Assembly (NCBI GenBank): GCA_023434265.1
Contig: JAEYTA010000152.1
Location: 1 to 8,059, forward strand
DNA length: 8,059 nucleotides
Origin: Pseudomonadota bacterium
GTDB lineage: Bacteria; Pseudomonadota; Alphaproteobacteria; Caulobacterales; Caulobacteraceae
Direction: 5' to 3'
Below, piece after piece: positions 6,937 through 8,059 of this stretch. Both the position numbers and the translations under genes were made by a program. Below the pieces are notes generated by a model that was not told where the DNA came from, ran no database searches, and was given only the letters and a program-made list of their open reading frames with translations. The first letter of the stretch is position 1, and each line of letters starts with the position of its first letter.

Positions 6937-6940
6937 GGTC
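6932..6940 (+). promoter_or_regulatory. GCTA-type -10-like box before the protease gene
   Basis: GCTAGGGTC overlaps the kinase stop codon and lies 15 bases before an ATG at 6947, nearly the same geometry as the candidate leaderless promoter at 1205-1219. No convincing -35 box is seen. It may give the protease its own transcript in addition to read-through from the kinase gene. Confidence 0.25.
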
Positions 6941-6949
6941 GGGACGATG

Positions 6950-6956
6950 AGAGGGG
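6950..6956 (+). promoter_or_regulatory. Shine-Dalgarno site of the protease gene
   Basis: AGAGGGG lies eight bases before the ATG at 6965 and supports that start over the in-frame ATG at 6947. The earlier start would put six polar residues in front of the signal peptide. Confidence 0.55.
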
Positions 6957-6964
6957 ATCACAGT

Positions 6965-8059
<1,095 letters not shown>

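Overview
The window is about 8 kb of very GC-rich, densely packed chromosomal DNA. Codon use, Caulobacter-type promoter elements (GCTA-type -10 boxes next to start codons) and the protein families suggest an alphaproteobacterium, most likely of the Caulobacterales (Brevundimonas/Phenylobacterium/Caulobacter-like). This placement is inferred from reading the sequence, not from a database search. There are no tRNA, rRNA, CRISPR, phage or insertion-sequence genes.

Region 1 (1-1662, + strand): the 3' part of sucB (E2 of 2-oxoglutarate dehydrogenase), followed by two small membrane-anchored proteins. These two resemble each other and look like DUF2007-type proteins. The second may be made from its own leaderless promoter. 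Region 2 (1659-3231, - strand): a DUF6356-like small protein followed by a family III CoA-transferase, converging on region 1 with the two stop codons overlapping in CTAG. Region 3 (3375-4565, + strand): glutaryl-CoA dehydrogenase (gcdH), divergent from region 2. Region 4 (4677-8059, + strand): an OmpR-type response regulator, its sensor histidine kinase and the 5' part of a periplasmic HtrA/Deg protease, probably one envelope-related unit.

The metabolic genes fit together. The CoA-transferase can supply glutaryl-CoA from glutarate, and the SucB E2 can in principle take part in making glutaryl-CoA from 2-oxoadipate. GcdH converts glutaryl-CoA to crotonyl-CoA, as in lysine/glutarate breakdown. 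The two-component system beside a Deg protease suggests, but does not prove, an envelope-stress circuit.

The least ordinary feature is a palindromic heptamer-repeat element at about 2840-2983, between the DUF6356 gene and the CoA-transferase gene. It has a perfect 23-bp inverted repeat and an interleaved perfect 11-bp inverted repeat. Together they bracket the Shine-Dalgarno sequence and start codon of the CoA-transferase, in the order of an H-type pseudoknot. The element also supplies the last residues of one protein and the first residues of the other.
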